Shown: one piece after another, positions 27,059-35,392 of the stretch
Layout: each line of letters begins with the position of its first letter
How positions within the stretch are numbered: the stretch's first letter is position 1
Source: Paenibacillus piri
Lineage (GTDB): Bacteria; Bacillota; Bacilli; Paenibacillales; NBRC-103111
Assembly: GCF_004354045.1 (NCBI RefSeq)
Contig: NZ_SMRT01000002.1
Span: forward strand, 682,001 to 746,000
Length of the DNA stretch: 64,000 nucleotides
Direction: 5' to 3'
Notes under the pieces: generated by a model
Databases searched by the model: none
Told to the model about the DNA's origin: nothing
Seen by the model: the letters and a program-made list of their open reading frames with translations, nothing else
Position numbers and translations under genes: made by a program

Positions 27059-29320
27059 ATGTCAAGGCTGTTTACATCCAAGTATTTGGTACGACTCCTC
27101 ATATTTAGTCTCTTAATCGGAACCGTTCCTGTGGTTACATTAGGAACCCTATCCTTCATTCGGGCCAAGGACAGCGTTCAGCAGAAGGTTAATGATAGTA
27201 ATATGCAGCTGCTTCAGCAGACACAAATGAACGTAGAGCAGGTGCTGCAACTATTTGAAAATCTCATGACGCAGTATGTGGGCACCTTACTGGTCAGGGA
27301 AGCGCTCCAAATGTCCATCACCGCGCGAAACTTTGAAATGGCAAATGAGCTGGCAATGGGGCTGAATAAGCTGCAGCCGTTTGAATTGGGCGCCAAGAAC
27401 GTGTACTTGGCTAATCATAAGTACGGTTGGATCATATCCAACCAAGGCTATTCAAATCTGGATAATTCGGACATGAAAGGAGCTGTCCAGAGCTACTTTA
27501 ATGCTGAAGCAGCTTCCTACTGGACAAGCGTAACTCATGAACCTGCCTCAGGCGTTAGGCTCATAAAGAAGCTCCCACTTAACTCGCCGAATACCACTGG
27601 GGTAATTATAGGCGAGCTTCCGGCCTATTCGTTGGAGAAGCTTGTTTTCAATGAGTCGGCTGACCGGGAGACGGTTATTCTGGATAGTGAATACCGTTTG
27701 TTAACGCAGCCTCAAAGTCGCGTAATCCAGTCTTCGGACGAGCTGCAGCATGCTATTGAAAGCATTAAGCAATCGGACAACCCGGCTCTAGGTTATTTAA
27801 CGTTTAAGACTCATAATGAGACGATTGGAGTCATGTATCGCAGTTCTGACTATAATGGCTGGAAATACTTGTCCTTTTCATCCGTAAGCGATATCACTAA
27901 GGATTCCCGATCCATAGGCTGGTACACTCTTTTTGTCTGCCTCGGGGTATTCTTGATCATCTTCATCTTATCGTGGGCCGGATCCAAACGTTTGTATTCA
28001 CCGATCCAACGCGTCTTGTCCTTTGCAGTAGGTGAACAGTCCACTGACGACCACCACAAGGATGAGCTTCAATTAATAGGAGATCATATTCATTCTCTTC
28101 GAAATTCACAGACCGAGCTGCGTGATCAACTGCACAAGCATTCCAAACAGTTGGAGGCATTCTTTATCCGCAGGCTGCTGCACGGAGAAATCCGGCCCAA
28201 GGAAACACAGGAGCGCTGGGCGCAGTTCGCCTATGATACACAGCCTGCCCAGTTCGGAGTTATGACGGTTCAGATCGATAACTTAGAGAATTCAAGATAT
28301 AGTGAGAGCGACCTTGATTTACTGATGTTTGCGATTAATAACATTGTGAGTGAGCTTATTCCGGCCACCAATCGTTTAGAGCCTGTCGTTATGGTGAATA
28401 ATCAAGTGACGATATGCCGCAGCAGTATAGTAGAAGGTCGTGACTACGGGAATGACTTGTACCAATATGCCGAACGGATTCAAGCAACGATCCGCGAGCT
28501 GCTTCACCTCAAGATCAGCGTAGGTATCAGTCGTCCATTTATGGATATTAACGATGCCTCACATGCTTATAAGCAAAGCCTTGAAGCTTTAACCTACAGA
28601 GTTCGGTTTGGCGAGCAAGTAATTCTACCTTTTGATAGCGTATTACCGGACACCCGGATTGCTGCGGCCTATCCTGATTGGCTTGAGAAAGAGCTGATTG
28701 AAGCGGTTAAGATGGAAGAACGGGATAAAGCACGCGACATTTTAAAAGAGTTTATTCAGAAGGTGCTTGTGGATTATCCGCGTTACTATGATTTTCAGAT
28801 GGCTCTAACCCGCTTGCTGATTGATTTGATTAGGGAGTGGCAGGAAGCCGGGGAAACGATGACCCCTCTACACGTATCCGGGAAGCCTATTAACGAGCAT
28901 CTGCTGGAGCTAAAGACGGTTGAGGAGATCGAGGAATGGATCTTTCATAATGTTATTGATCCGATGATGGCCGCGCTGCACCAACGCTGGGAAAGCCAGA
29001 ATAAGAAAATATCCGAACGTATGCTGGATATGATTCATAGCAAATTCGAGAGTGATCTAACCTTGGAGCTGTGCGCATCTCGTTTGAATTATCACCCGAA
29101 CTATATTAAGACGGTGTTCCGCAAAGAAACAGGCAGTAATTTCAGCGACTATCTCTCCAAATATAGACTTTCGGTAGCTAAGCAATGGCTGGTAGAGACC
29201 GAGATGAAGATTACCGAGATCGCTGAAAAGCTCCAGTACCACAATTCCCAGAACTTTATCCGCTATTTCCGTAAGATGGAAGGCATGACTCCGGGACAGT
29301 ATCGTGAAAAGCACCGATGA
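27059..29320 (+). CDS. Membrane-anchored AraC family regulator (island copy)
   Basis: The 753-residue protein has a first membrane helix near residues 10-35, an extracellular sensor part, a second helix (WYTLFVCLGVFLIIFILSW), a central part and a C-terminal AraC domain (LCASRLNYHPNYIKTVFRKE, EIAEKLQYHNSQNFIRYFRK). GGAAGGA at 27044-27050 supports ATG 27059 rather than 27035. It is the last gene of the island locus and probably activates it through the direct repeats at 21511-21599. Codon use is as AT-rich as the rest of the island. Confidence 0.88.
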   Translation: MSRLFTSKYLVRLLIFSLLIGTVPVVTLGTLSFIRAKDSVQQKVNDSNMQLLQQTQMNVEQVLQLFENLMTQYVGTLLVREALQMSITARNFEMANELAMGLNKLQPFELGAKNVYLANHKYGWIISNQGYSNLDNSDMKGAVQSYFNAEAASYWTSVTHEPASGVRLIKKLPLNSPNTTGVIIGELPAYSLEKLVFNESADRETVILDSEYRLLTQPQSRVIQSSDELQHAIESIKQSDNPALGYLTFKTHNETIGVMYRSSDYNGWKYLSFSSVSDITKDSRSIGWYTLFVCLGVFLIIFILSWAGSKRLYSPIQRVLSFAVGEQSTDDHHKDELQLIGDHIHSLRNSQTELRDQLHKHSKQLEAFFIRRLLHGEIRPKETQERWAQFAYDTQPAQFGVMTVQIDNLENSRYSESDLDLLMFAINNIVSELIPATNRLEPVVMVNNQVTICRSSIVEGRDYGNDLYQYAERIQATIRELLHLKISVGISRPFMDINDASHAYKQSLEALTYRVRFGEQVILPFDSVLPDTRIAAAYPDWLEKELIEAVKMEERDKARDILKEFIQKVLVDYPRYYDFQMALTRLLIDLIREWQEAGETMTPLHVSGKPINEHLLELKTVEEIEEWIFHNVIDPMMAALHQRWESQNKKISERMLDMIHSKFESDLTLELCASRLNYHPNYIKTVFRKETGSNFSDYLSKYRLSVAKQWLVETEMKITEIAEKLQYHNSQNFIRYFRKMEGMTPGQYREKHR

Positions 29321-29351
29321 TTCAATATTCGAGTAGAATATCATTACAGGA

Positions 29352-29390
29352 GCCGCTTTTTCCACAGAAATGGAAAGATAGAGCGGCTTT
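29352..29390 (+). terminator. Terminator-like hairpin after the island AraC-type gene
   Basis: AGCCGCT and AGCGGCT arms flank a loop that itself contains TTTCCA/TGGAAA pairing, followed by TTT. The 374 bp between this gene and the transposase hold only this hairpin and the left-end structure of the IS element. Confidence 0.6.
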
Positions 29391-29540
29391 CATGTGCTTT
29401 GAGGATTATAGAGCCTGCACCGATGAATATTTCCTACAATTGATACTATTAGGATTGTCGACAGGAATCGGGCAACTTAGTAATCTGTTGTTTAGTGTCC
29501 AAAGAAGCTGCAGTCAGCAAATGGAGTGAGGGGATGGGTA

Positions 29541-29635
29541 TGGGCTGGAAAAGCGATAGCGGTCGCCTTTGAAATCGTGTTATTACCGCCGAATCAATTC
29601 CATGCAACACGATTTCAACAGCGATTGGAAGCCCA
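29541..29635 (+). repeat. Left-end hairpin of the IS91-type element
   Basis: TGGGCT (29541-29546) pairs with AGCCCA (29630-29635). Inside, TCG/CGA and the perfect 13-bp arms TTGAAATCGTGTT (29569-29581) and AACACGATTTCAA (29606-29618) extend the fold around a 24-nt loop. The same layout recurs at 31221-31327 with compensating base changes. Confidence 0.75.
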
Positions 29636-29649
29636 AAGTATAAAATCCG

Positions 29650-29680
29650 GGGAACCAAGGTGTTTCCCTTTTTAAGTTTT
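29650..29680 (+). terminator. Terminator-like hairpin ahead of the transposase gene
   Basis: GGGAAC and GTTTCCC arms around CAAGG are followed by TTTTT. It would block read-through from the island into the transposase gene, a common protective arrangement. Confidence 0.55.
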
Positions 29681-29695
29681 TTGGTAAGTAGAGTT

Positions 29696-31030
29696 ATGGA
29701 GACCAATATTTTACGACAAATATTTTTTGATGAACATAACCATTGGGAAAACTTTGTAAAGAAGCATGGGAAACAAATACGGCCAGTCGTCATGAAAGAA
29801 GTAGAAAAGTTCAAGAACTGCGGAAATACAAAGAAAGGATTTAAACTGCTCATCTGCGAAGGCTGCCATGACATGAAAGTCATACCATACCGGTGTAAAG
29901 GCCGATTTTGTACAACCTCCTCATGCAATGAAACCGAAGAATGGAGCCGGGTGTTAGCAGAGGAAGCATTTCAAGTGAATCATCGGCATGTCATGATGAC
30001 GATCGATGAAGGATTGAGGGATATTTTCCTGAAACATCGCGGCTTACTGAAGGAATTCATGAACGAAGGAGTAAGAATTGTAAAGGAATACTTCGAAAAA
30101 AAGCATAAAGTCACACCCGGGATTATCGCTGGGCTGCATACGTTTGGATCGAGGCTAAACTTTAATCCTCATATCCATATGGTAGTGACCATGGGGGGCA
30201 TGAAAGCAAATGGAGAGTGGAAGAAGTATGACTATATACCGTTTGAAATGTTGCGAAAACAATGGCAAACGGTCGTACTGAAGCTGATTCGTCGAAACTT
30301 GAGTACCGCGGAAAAAAAGGAAGTGCAGCCTTTGCTGCAGAAGGCCTTCACAGAAAATGAGGAGGGCTTCTATGTGCATGCGCCGAAGCAGAAAGGAGAT
30401 GTGAAGGCGCAACTGGGATACATTGGCCGCTATATGCGTCGACCCGCGATTGCAGTAAGGCGGATCGAGGCCTATGACGGACAATACGTTACCTTTCGTT
30501 ATATGAACAAAACGGAAGAAGCGGAGAAAAGAGAAACCGTCACGGTGGAAGAGTTTATGGCCCTGTTGATCCGTCATATTCCGGATGAACAGTTTAAAAC
30601 GATCCGTCATTACGGAGTATACTCTCGCCGTACCAAAAAGCTTGCCAAAAAGCTCATCACCGCTTGGCAAAAGGAGGCGAGAAGATGGATTGTGAAAGCG
30701 AAACGTACTCTGCGCCGTCAAACATGGAACGAGAAAGTAGAGAAACGAACAGGACAAGATCCAATGGTCTGCCCAAAATGCGAATGTTATTATGAATACA
30801 AGGGAGAAGTCTGTCCTGAGGACGGACAGCTTGTAGTAAAGTATGCGGCATGCCAAAATACAAGGGCAGTGCTAGAGAGGATGATCGACCCTGTCACCGG
30901 TATCCAAGAAAAGAAAACCAGGAAAGAAAAAGAAACCGAAGCCATTGATCCTAAGCAAGTACCTACAGTCGAAAGAGGCCGTCAATTATGTATGTCTGAC
31001 GTGTTCGGAAAGCGAAAAGATACCGCTTAG
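29696..31030 (+). CDS. IS91 family (Y2, HUH) transposase
   Basis: The 444-residue protein has an N-terminal zinc-binding region (Cys54, Cys57, Cys67, Cys72, Cys77), the HUH metal motif FNPHIH (His159, His161) and the paired tyrosines YIGRY (Tyr242, Tyr246) expected of rolling-circle IS91 transposases. A further Cys cluster lies near the C-terminus (CPKCECYYEYKGEVC). All key residues are present, so it may be active. No clear ribosome site precedes ATG 29696 and a GTG at 29660 is in frame, so the start is uncertain. Low expression would be normal for a transposase. Confidence 0.88.
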   Translation: METNILRQIFFDEHNHWENFVKKHGKQIRPVVMKEVEKFKNCGNTKKGFKLLICEGCHDMKVIPYRCKGRFCTTSSCNETEEWSRVLAEEAFQVNHRHVMMTIDEGLRDIFLKHRGLLKEFMNEGVRIVKEYFEKKHKVTPGIIAGLHTFGSRLNFNPHIHMVVTMGGMKANGEWKKYDYIPFEMLRKQWQTVVLKLIRRNLSTAEKKEVQPLLQKAFTENEEGFYVHAPKQKGDVKAQLGYIGRYMRRPAIAVRRIEAYDGQYVTFRYMNKTEEAEKRETVTVEEFMALLIRHIPDEQFKTIRHYGVYSRRTKKLAKKLITAWQKEARRWIVKAKRTLRRQTWNEKVEKRTGQDPMVCPKCECYYEYKGEVCPEDGQLVVKYAACQNTRAVLERMIDPVTGIQEKKTRKEKETEAIDPKQVPTVERGRQLCMSDVFGKRKDTA

Positions 31031-31214
31031 TGTGGTCCGGGACTTCGATAGGATGGATGATGGAGACCCGGAAGTGCCCCCGCAATTCGCATGTGAAGCT
31101 TGCGGCGGAGCCATGTACCCGGAATACTACAAAGGTGTACATGGTTATGAATACCGGATCGAAGACCGGTTAGTAAAAAAAGAGGTAGCAGAAGACACAA
31201 GGGTAGAACAGTAA
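30945..31214 (+). CDS. Zinc-ribbon ORF overlapping the transposase end (+1 frame)
   Basis: This ORF overlaps the transposase gene by 86 bp in the +1 frame. From the TTG it is 89 residues, and it has two Cys pairs (CLTC and CEAC) like a zinc ribbon. No ribosome site is seen. The same frame is open upstream to 30885 and reads as a Lys/Pro-rich linker across an A-rich stretch, so the tail could be reached by +1 frameshifting from the transposase. Part of its sequence recurs in the relic at 21265-21381, which shows that it belongs to the element. Confidence 0.5.
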   Translation: MILSKYLQSKEAVNYVCLTCSESEKIPLSVVRDFDRMDDGDPEVPPQFACEACGGAMYPEYYKGVHGYEYRIEDRLVKKEVAEDTRVEQ

Positions 31215-31220
31215 GAGGGC

Positions 31221-31327
31221 ATGGATGTGGGGTGGAAAGTTTACGGGCCGTCTTTGAAGTCGTGCTCCCCCTGCCTAGTCTAATCGAAGGAACACGACTT
31301 CAACAACGGCTGTAACCCCACATCCAT
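31221..31327 (+). repeat. Right-end hairpin of the IS91-type element
   Basis: The outer 13-bp arms ATGGATGTGGGGT (31221-31233) and ACCCCACATCCAT (31315-31327) are perfect. Inner arms GCCGT/ACGGC (31247-31251, 31306-31310) and TTGAAGTCGTG/CACGACTTCAA (31254-31264, 31293-31303) are perfect too, with a CT/CA mismatch between them. The layout matches the left-end hairpin. Confidence 0.8.
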
Positions 31328-31363
31328 CCCTCCCCACGCTCAAACGTAAATCTTACACCAAGG

Positions 31364-31382
31364 ACGCCGCAAGGCGTTTTTC
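31364..31382 (+). terminator. Rho-independent terminator right of the IS element
   Basis: ACGCC and GGCGT flank a GCAA tetraloop and are followed by TTTT. Between here and the next gene are a TATAAT (31411-31416) and a hairpin with arms GCTTTTG/CAAAAGC (about 31460-31490), probably the promoter and leader of the HD-like gene. Confidence 0.7.
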
Positions 31383-31550
31383 TTATATTTCCAAAAAATG
31401 CAATTCCGGCTATAATCAATGAAAGCAGCAGAATTTAAGGATGTCCGGAGCCGGAGAGCTTTTGCTGTGATGTGACATCTGCCAAAAGCCGGGATCGTTT
31501 AGTTGACCAAGGTTGCATCAGCGATTCTATTCATAATGGAGGGATAGTGG

Positions 31551-32102
31551 ATGGATCTGGAAGGTCTTATTTCCTTTGCAAAACCATTCTACGAAAGCAA
31601 GGATCTCATGCATGATCTGACTCATATCGACAGAATGCTTCATTCCGCTGAACGCTTATTAAAGCATTATCCCGAAATTACCGATCATGACTTGATCGTG
31701 TACGGCTGTTATTTTCACGGTTTTATTTATTCGCATGAGTCAGCTATCCGGCTGTATCTCAATGGCTTGAGCCTCCCCGGAACTTATATTGATAAAATCG
31801 TTACCGCTGCCTGGGAATCGCAAAAGGACGAGGTGCCTGAATCGCTCGAAGGCAAGCTGCTGCACGATGCGCACCGAATAGAAGGGGGTAAAACGTACCT
31901 GATCGTAAAATCGTTATGTACAGGTACGGCCAGGGGTCAAAGTCTGGAGCAAACACTGGATTATTTTGAAGCCCATGTGTTGAGTAAAGGAGTTTGTTAT
32001 TTGCCGGAAGCCCAATTCATTTATAAGGAAATGCAGCAATTCGCGGACATGTTTATAAAAGATTTGCGTGCGAGCCTGCCAGCCAGTCATAAAGGGATTT
32101 GA
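31551..32102 (+). CDS. HD-domain-like protein
   Basis: The 183-residue protein resembles small HD phosphohydrolases: HDLTHIDRML near the start and KLLHDAHRIE in the middle. The central His-Asp pair that defines the family reads FHG here (CYFHGFIY), and the usual DADR-type motif is DAHR. Metal binding may therefore be altered and activity is doubtful. GGAGGGA precedes the ATG. It is separated from the HIT gene by 21 bp, so the two are likely co-transcribed. Confidence 0.65.
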   Translation: MDLEGLISFAKPFYESKDLMHDLTHIDRMLHSAERLLKHYPEITDHDLIVYGCYFHGFIYSHESAIRLYLNGLSLPGTYIDKIVTAAWESQKDEVPESLEGKLLHDAHRIEGGKTYLIVKSLCTGTARGQSLEQTLDYFEAHVLSKGVCYLPEAQFIYKEMQQFADMFIKDLRASLPASHKGI

Positions 32103-32123
32103 TAAGAGAGCGGGGGAATTCGG

Positions 32124-32564
32124 ATGTTATCGGTATCAGCCGATTGTTTAGGCTGCAGCTTGGCGAACGGCCGGATGCCTGCCGAAATTGTATATGAAAA
32201 TGAATACGTGACCTGTCTGCTCGACATAGCGCCCATACATGAGGGGCATATGCTGATTTTGCCGAAATCGCATGTGCTCGATCTTGACGAAATGGACGAA
32301 AATACGGCAGCTGCCGTGATGATGGCATCCGCTGTGCTTTCCAGGTTGCTGAAAAGGACATTTGCGCCTGATGGCATTACGGTGATGCAAAACGGCGGAG
32401 CATTCAATGATTTGAAGCATTACCATATGCATGTGTTTCCAAGATACAAGCAGGACGGCTTCGCCTGGGTAGAGCCGGCCGATACGCATTATGCGGGGCA
32501 GCGGCTCGCCGAAACGAGACGAAAGCTCAAAGGACTTTTGAAAAACGGGGAGGGAATACATTGA
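32124..32564 (+). CDS. HIT family hydrolase
   Basis: The 146-residue protein has the histidine triad HYHMHVFPRY (residues 95-104 approximately) and the preceding HMLILPKSHV region, both typical of HIT proteins that hydrolyse nucleotidyl-phosphoramidates or dinucleoside polyphosphates in the cytoplasm. Full family length. Its stop overlaps the TTG start of the following acetyltransferase gene by 4 bp, which indicates coupled translation. Confidence 0.9.
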   Translation: MLSVSADCLGCSLANGRMPAEIVYENEYVTCLLDIAPIHEGHMLILPKSHVLDLDEMDENTAAAVMMASAVLSRLLKRTFAPDGITVMQNGGAFNDLKHYHMHVFPRYKQDGFAWVEPADTHYAGQRLAETRRKLKGLLKNGEGIH

Positions 32565-33022
32565 TCGACGTTGAAATTAAAAAGGTGCAGCCGAACGATC
32601 CGGACCTGCTCCGTTTAATCGCCAAGCTGGACGAGGAGCTGCTGGAGCGTTATCCGGCCGAGGAAGTACACGGAGTGGATGTCACGGATCCCCGCGTTCG
32701 CGAGATCGTATTTATTATTGCGTATGCGGGCCGCGACGCTGCGGGCTGCGGAGCGATCCGTCCGTTGGACTCGAAGAGTACGGAGCTGAAACGTTTTTTT
32801 GTGGACCGCGATTACAGGAAGCAAGGCATAGCGGGCCGCATGCTGGCGTTTTTGGAAGGGCAGGCGAAGGAGCAATGCTTCGAAACGATCAAATTGGAAG
32901 CGGGTCCCGGGCAGCCGGAGGCGCTCCGTTTTTATGAAAAGCATGGTTACCGGGAAATTGACAAGTTCGGCGAGTATGCGGCCTGCGAACTGAGCATTTG
33001 CTACGAGAAGAGGATCGGATAG
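32561..33022 (+). CDS. GNAT family N-acetyltransferase
   Basis: The 153-residue protein contains the acetyl-CoA binding pattern FVDRDYRKQGIAGRML and the late FYEKHGY motif, so it is a complete GNAT domain. The TTG start at 32561 follows GGGGAGGGA at ideal spacing and overlaps the HIT stop codon. The acceptor substrate is unknown. Confidence 0.88.
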   Translation: MIDVEIKKVQPNDPDLLRLIAKLDEELLERYPAEEVHGVDVTDPRVREIVFIIAYAGRDAAGCGAIRPLDSKSTELKRFFVDRDYRKQGIAGRMLAFLEGQAKEQCFETIKLEAGPGQPEALRFYEKHGYREIDKFGEYAACELSICYEKRIG

Positions 33023-33065
33023 AGCGGGATTAACGAAAAAATTTGAACGAAAAGAGTGATTCGGC

Positions 33066-34781
33066 TTGTTGAAGCTATTTTTCTCTTATTATCGGCCCTA
33101 TAAAAAACTGTTTGTGCTCGATTTCGTCTGCGCCGTAGTCGCCGGGCTGCTCGAGCTCGGGTTTCCGCTTGCCGTCAACCAGTTTGTCGACAAGCTGCTG
33201 CCGGGCAAGGACTGGGGCTTGATTTTATGGGCGTGCGCTGGCTTGCTGGCGGTGTATGTATTGAATACGGTGCTGCAATTTGTCGTAACCTACTGGGGCC
33301 ACATGCTGGGGATCAACATCGAGACCGATATGCGGAAAAAACTGTTCGAGCATATCCAGAAGCTGTCTTTCCGATTTTTTGACAACAATAAGACCGGTCA
33401 TCTGATCGCCCGCATTACGAACGATTTAAATGAGATCGGGGAGATTGCGCATCATGGTCCTGAAGATATTTTCATCGCCATTATGACGTTGGTCGGCGCA
33501 TTTATTTTAATGCTGTTCATTAATTGGAAGCTGGCTATTTTGACGTTCCTCATCATTCCGTTCATGGCTTGGCTGGCGATCTTTTTCAGCCGCAAAATGA
33601 CTTCGACCTACCGCCGTCTGTTCGGCGATGTGGCTGAATTTAACGCTCGGATTGAAGATAATGTCGGCGGAATTCGCGTGGTGCAATCGTTCGCCAATGA
33701 AGAATATGAAAAGCGGCTGTTTGCGATCAACAATCAACGTTTTCGCGAGACGAAGCTGCTTGCCTACAAAATTATGGCCAAGAGCATGTCGGTCAGCTAT
33801 ATGATGATGCGGCTCGTATCGATGTTCGTTATGATTTGCGGCACCTGGTTTGTCATCCGGGGCGAGCTGTCCTACGGCGGTTTTATCGGGTTTTTGTTGT
33901 TGTCCAACGTCTTTTTCCGCCCGATCGAAAAAATTAACGCCGTTATCGAGAGCTATCCGAAAGGGATTGCCGGCTTCAAGCGGTATGTTGAAATATTGCA
34001 AACGGAGCCGGATGTTGCCGATGCTCCGGATGCGATCGAAGTGAAAAAGCTGCGCGGCGATATCCGGTTCAATCAGGTAACGTTCGGCTACGAGACCGAT
34101 AAAAAAATTATTAGCAACATCGATCTTTCCATTCGGGCAGGCGAAACGGTAGCCTTTGTAGGACCGTCTGGAGCCGGGAAAACGACGATATGCAGCCTGC
34201 TGCCGCGCTTTTATGAAGTGAACGCCGGCAGCATTCAGATTGATGGGATCGACATCCGGCATATGACGTTGAACTCGCTGCGCAAGCAGATCGGCATCGT
34301 GCAGCAGGACGTATTTTTGTTCTCCGGTACGCTGCAGGAAAACATAGCTTACGGCAAGCTGGACGCGACGAAGGAAGAAGTCTGGGAGGCGGCGAGACGG
34401 GCCCAGCTGGAACCGTTTATCCGTCAGCTGCCTCAAGGCATGGAAACGATCATTGGCGAACGCGGCGTCAAGCTGTCGGGCGGCCAGAAGCAGCGTCTTG
34501 CGATTGCCCGGATGTTTTTGAAAAACCCGCCGATTCTTATTCTGGACGAAGCGACATCGGCGCTCGATACGGAAACGGAGGCGGCCATACAGCAGTCGCT
34601 CTCCGAGCTGTCGGCCGGACGTACCACTTTGGTCATTGCCCACCGACTGGCCACGATTAAAAATGCGGACCGTATTGTCGTCGTCACGGAAAAAGGAGTG
34701 ACCGAGCAAGGACGTCACCAGGAGCTGATCGCAGCAGGGGGCGTATACAGCCGATTGCACAAGGCGCAATTCGGTTCTTAA
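33066..34781 (+). CDS. ABC transporter with fused membrane and ATPase domains
   Basis: The 571-residue protein has a six-helix exporter domain (about 1-310) and an ATPase domain with Walker A GPSGAGKTT, the Q-loop GIVQQDVFLFSG, signature LSGGQKQR, Walker B ILILDEATSALD and the H-loop VIAHRLATI. It is a half-transporter exporter that should work as a homodimer, since no partner gene adjoins. The TTG at 33066 is used, with a second TTG one codon later. Multidrug or lipid export is the usual role. Confidence 0.92.
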   Translation: MLKLFFSYYRPYKKLFVLDFVCAVVAGLLELGFPLAVNQFVDKLLPGKDWGLILWACAGLLAVYVLNTVLQFVVTYWGHMLGINIETDMRKKLFEHIQKLSFRFFDNNKTGHLIARITNDLNEIGEIAHHGPEDIFIAIMTLVGAFILMLFINWKLAILTFLIIPFMAWLAIFFSRKMTSTYRRLFGDVAEFNARIEDNVGGIRVVQSFANEEYEKRLFAINNQRFRETKLLAYKIMAKSMSVSYMMMRLVSMFVMICGTWFVIRGELSYGGFIGFLLLSNVFFRPIEKINAVIESYPKGIAGFKRYVEILQTEPDVADAPDAIEVKKLRGDIRFNQVTFGYETDKKIISNIDLSIRAGETVAFVGPSGAGKTTICSLLPRFYEVNAGSIQIDGIDIRHMTLNSLRKQIGIVQQDVFLFSGTLQENIAYGKLDATKEEVWEAARRAQLEPFIRQLPQGMETIIGERGVKLSGGQKQRLAIARMFLKNPPILILDEATSALDTETEAAIQQSLSELSAGRTTLVIAHRLATIKNADRIVVVTEKGVTEQGRHQELIAAGGVYSRLHKAQFGS

Positions 34782-34818
34782 ACGGGCACGAACTACTTGT
34801 AGAGGAGCTTAGACCGGC

Positions 34819-35244
34819 ATGGCGAATCAAAAGGATACCAAACCAGTGGGGCTGACGGCCTCCGCCGGTTATCAAATCGGAGTGAGAAGGACACTGCCCA
34901 TTTCAACCGAGCATGCATGGGCGTATATCGTCTCGCCGGAAGGACTTGAACGGTGGCTGAGCAGCGGCAGAGCACTGGCCGTTCAAAAAGGCGAGATTTA
35001 TACGACGAAAGACGGCTTTACCGGGGAGCTGCGGGTTGTCAAACCGTATGAGCAGCTTCGTCTTACATGGCAAAAGCAAGGCTGGTCGCAGCGATCGACG
35101 CTGCAAATCCGTCTGCTAGCGGGCGGACCGGTAAAGACGACCGTCAGCTTTCATCAAGAAAAGCTGGATAGCGCAGATGTCCGCGCCGATATGAAAGCTT
35201 ATTGGGAAGCGGCAATCGAGCAAATGAGTGCAAACGGGAGCTAA
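34819..35244 (+). CDS. SRPBCC (AHSA1-like) domain protein
   Basis: The 141-residue protein fits the START/AHSA1 helix-grip fold: RRTLPISTEHAWAYIVSPEGLERWLSS at the front, the central LRVVKPYEQLRLTWQ strand region and a long C-terminal helix DVRADMKAYWEAAIEQM. Such proteins bind hydrophobic ligands or assist stress responses. GAGGAG precedes the ATG. It lies 37 bp behind the ABC exporter and is followed by a terminator. Confidence 0.8.
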   Translation: MANQKDTKPVGLTASAGYQIGVRRTLPISTEHAWAYIVSPEGLERWLSSGRALAVQKGEIYTTKDGFTGELRVVKPYEQLRLTWQKQGWSQRSTLQIRLLAGGPVKTTVSFHQEKLDSADVRADMKAYWEAAIEQMSANGS

Positions 35245-35295
35245 GCGGCGGCAAGCCGACCTGCAATATAAATCGATGAAGCGAAATGCGGCGGC

Positions 35296-35321
35296 AAAAG
35301 CTTGAGTAATCAAGCTTTTAT
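35296..35321 (+). terminator. Terminator after the SRPBCC gene
   Basis: Perfect 10-bp arms AAAAGCTTGA (35296-35305) and TCAAGCTTTT (35310-35319) enclose a GTAA loop. The A/T flanks make it bidirectional in form. Confidence 0.75.
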
Positions 35322-35392
35322 TGTCGTTGGGCGGATGTTTCGCGATGAAGCGAACGACAAAGTCAAATAAGGCTGCTAATGGAGGAACAACA

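Larger units (their letters stand above)
29531..31330 (+). mobile_element. IS91-type insertion element with hairpins at both ends
   Basis: The element is defined by a Y2 HUH transposase gene, a downstream out-of-frame zinc-ribbon ORF and a structured hairpin on each side (29541-29635 and 31221-31327). Ends are approximate because IS91-type elements lack terminal inverted repeats and make no target duplication. It sits at the right edge of the AT-rich island; a fragment of a related copy sits at the left edge. Confidence 0.7.

Noticed and set aside
33507-34769. 420-codon minus-strand frame opposite the ABC exporter
   Set aside because: It opposes an intact ABC gene with all ATPase motifs and shows no features of its own.
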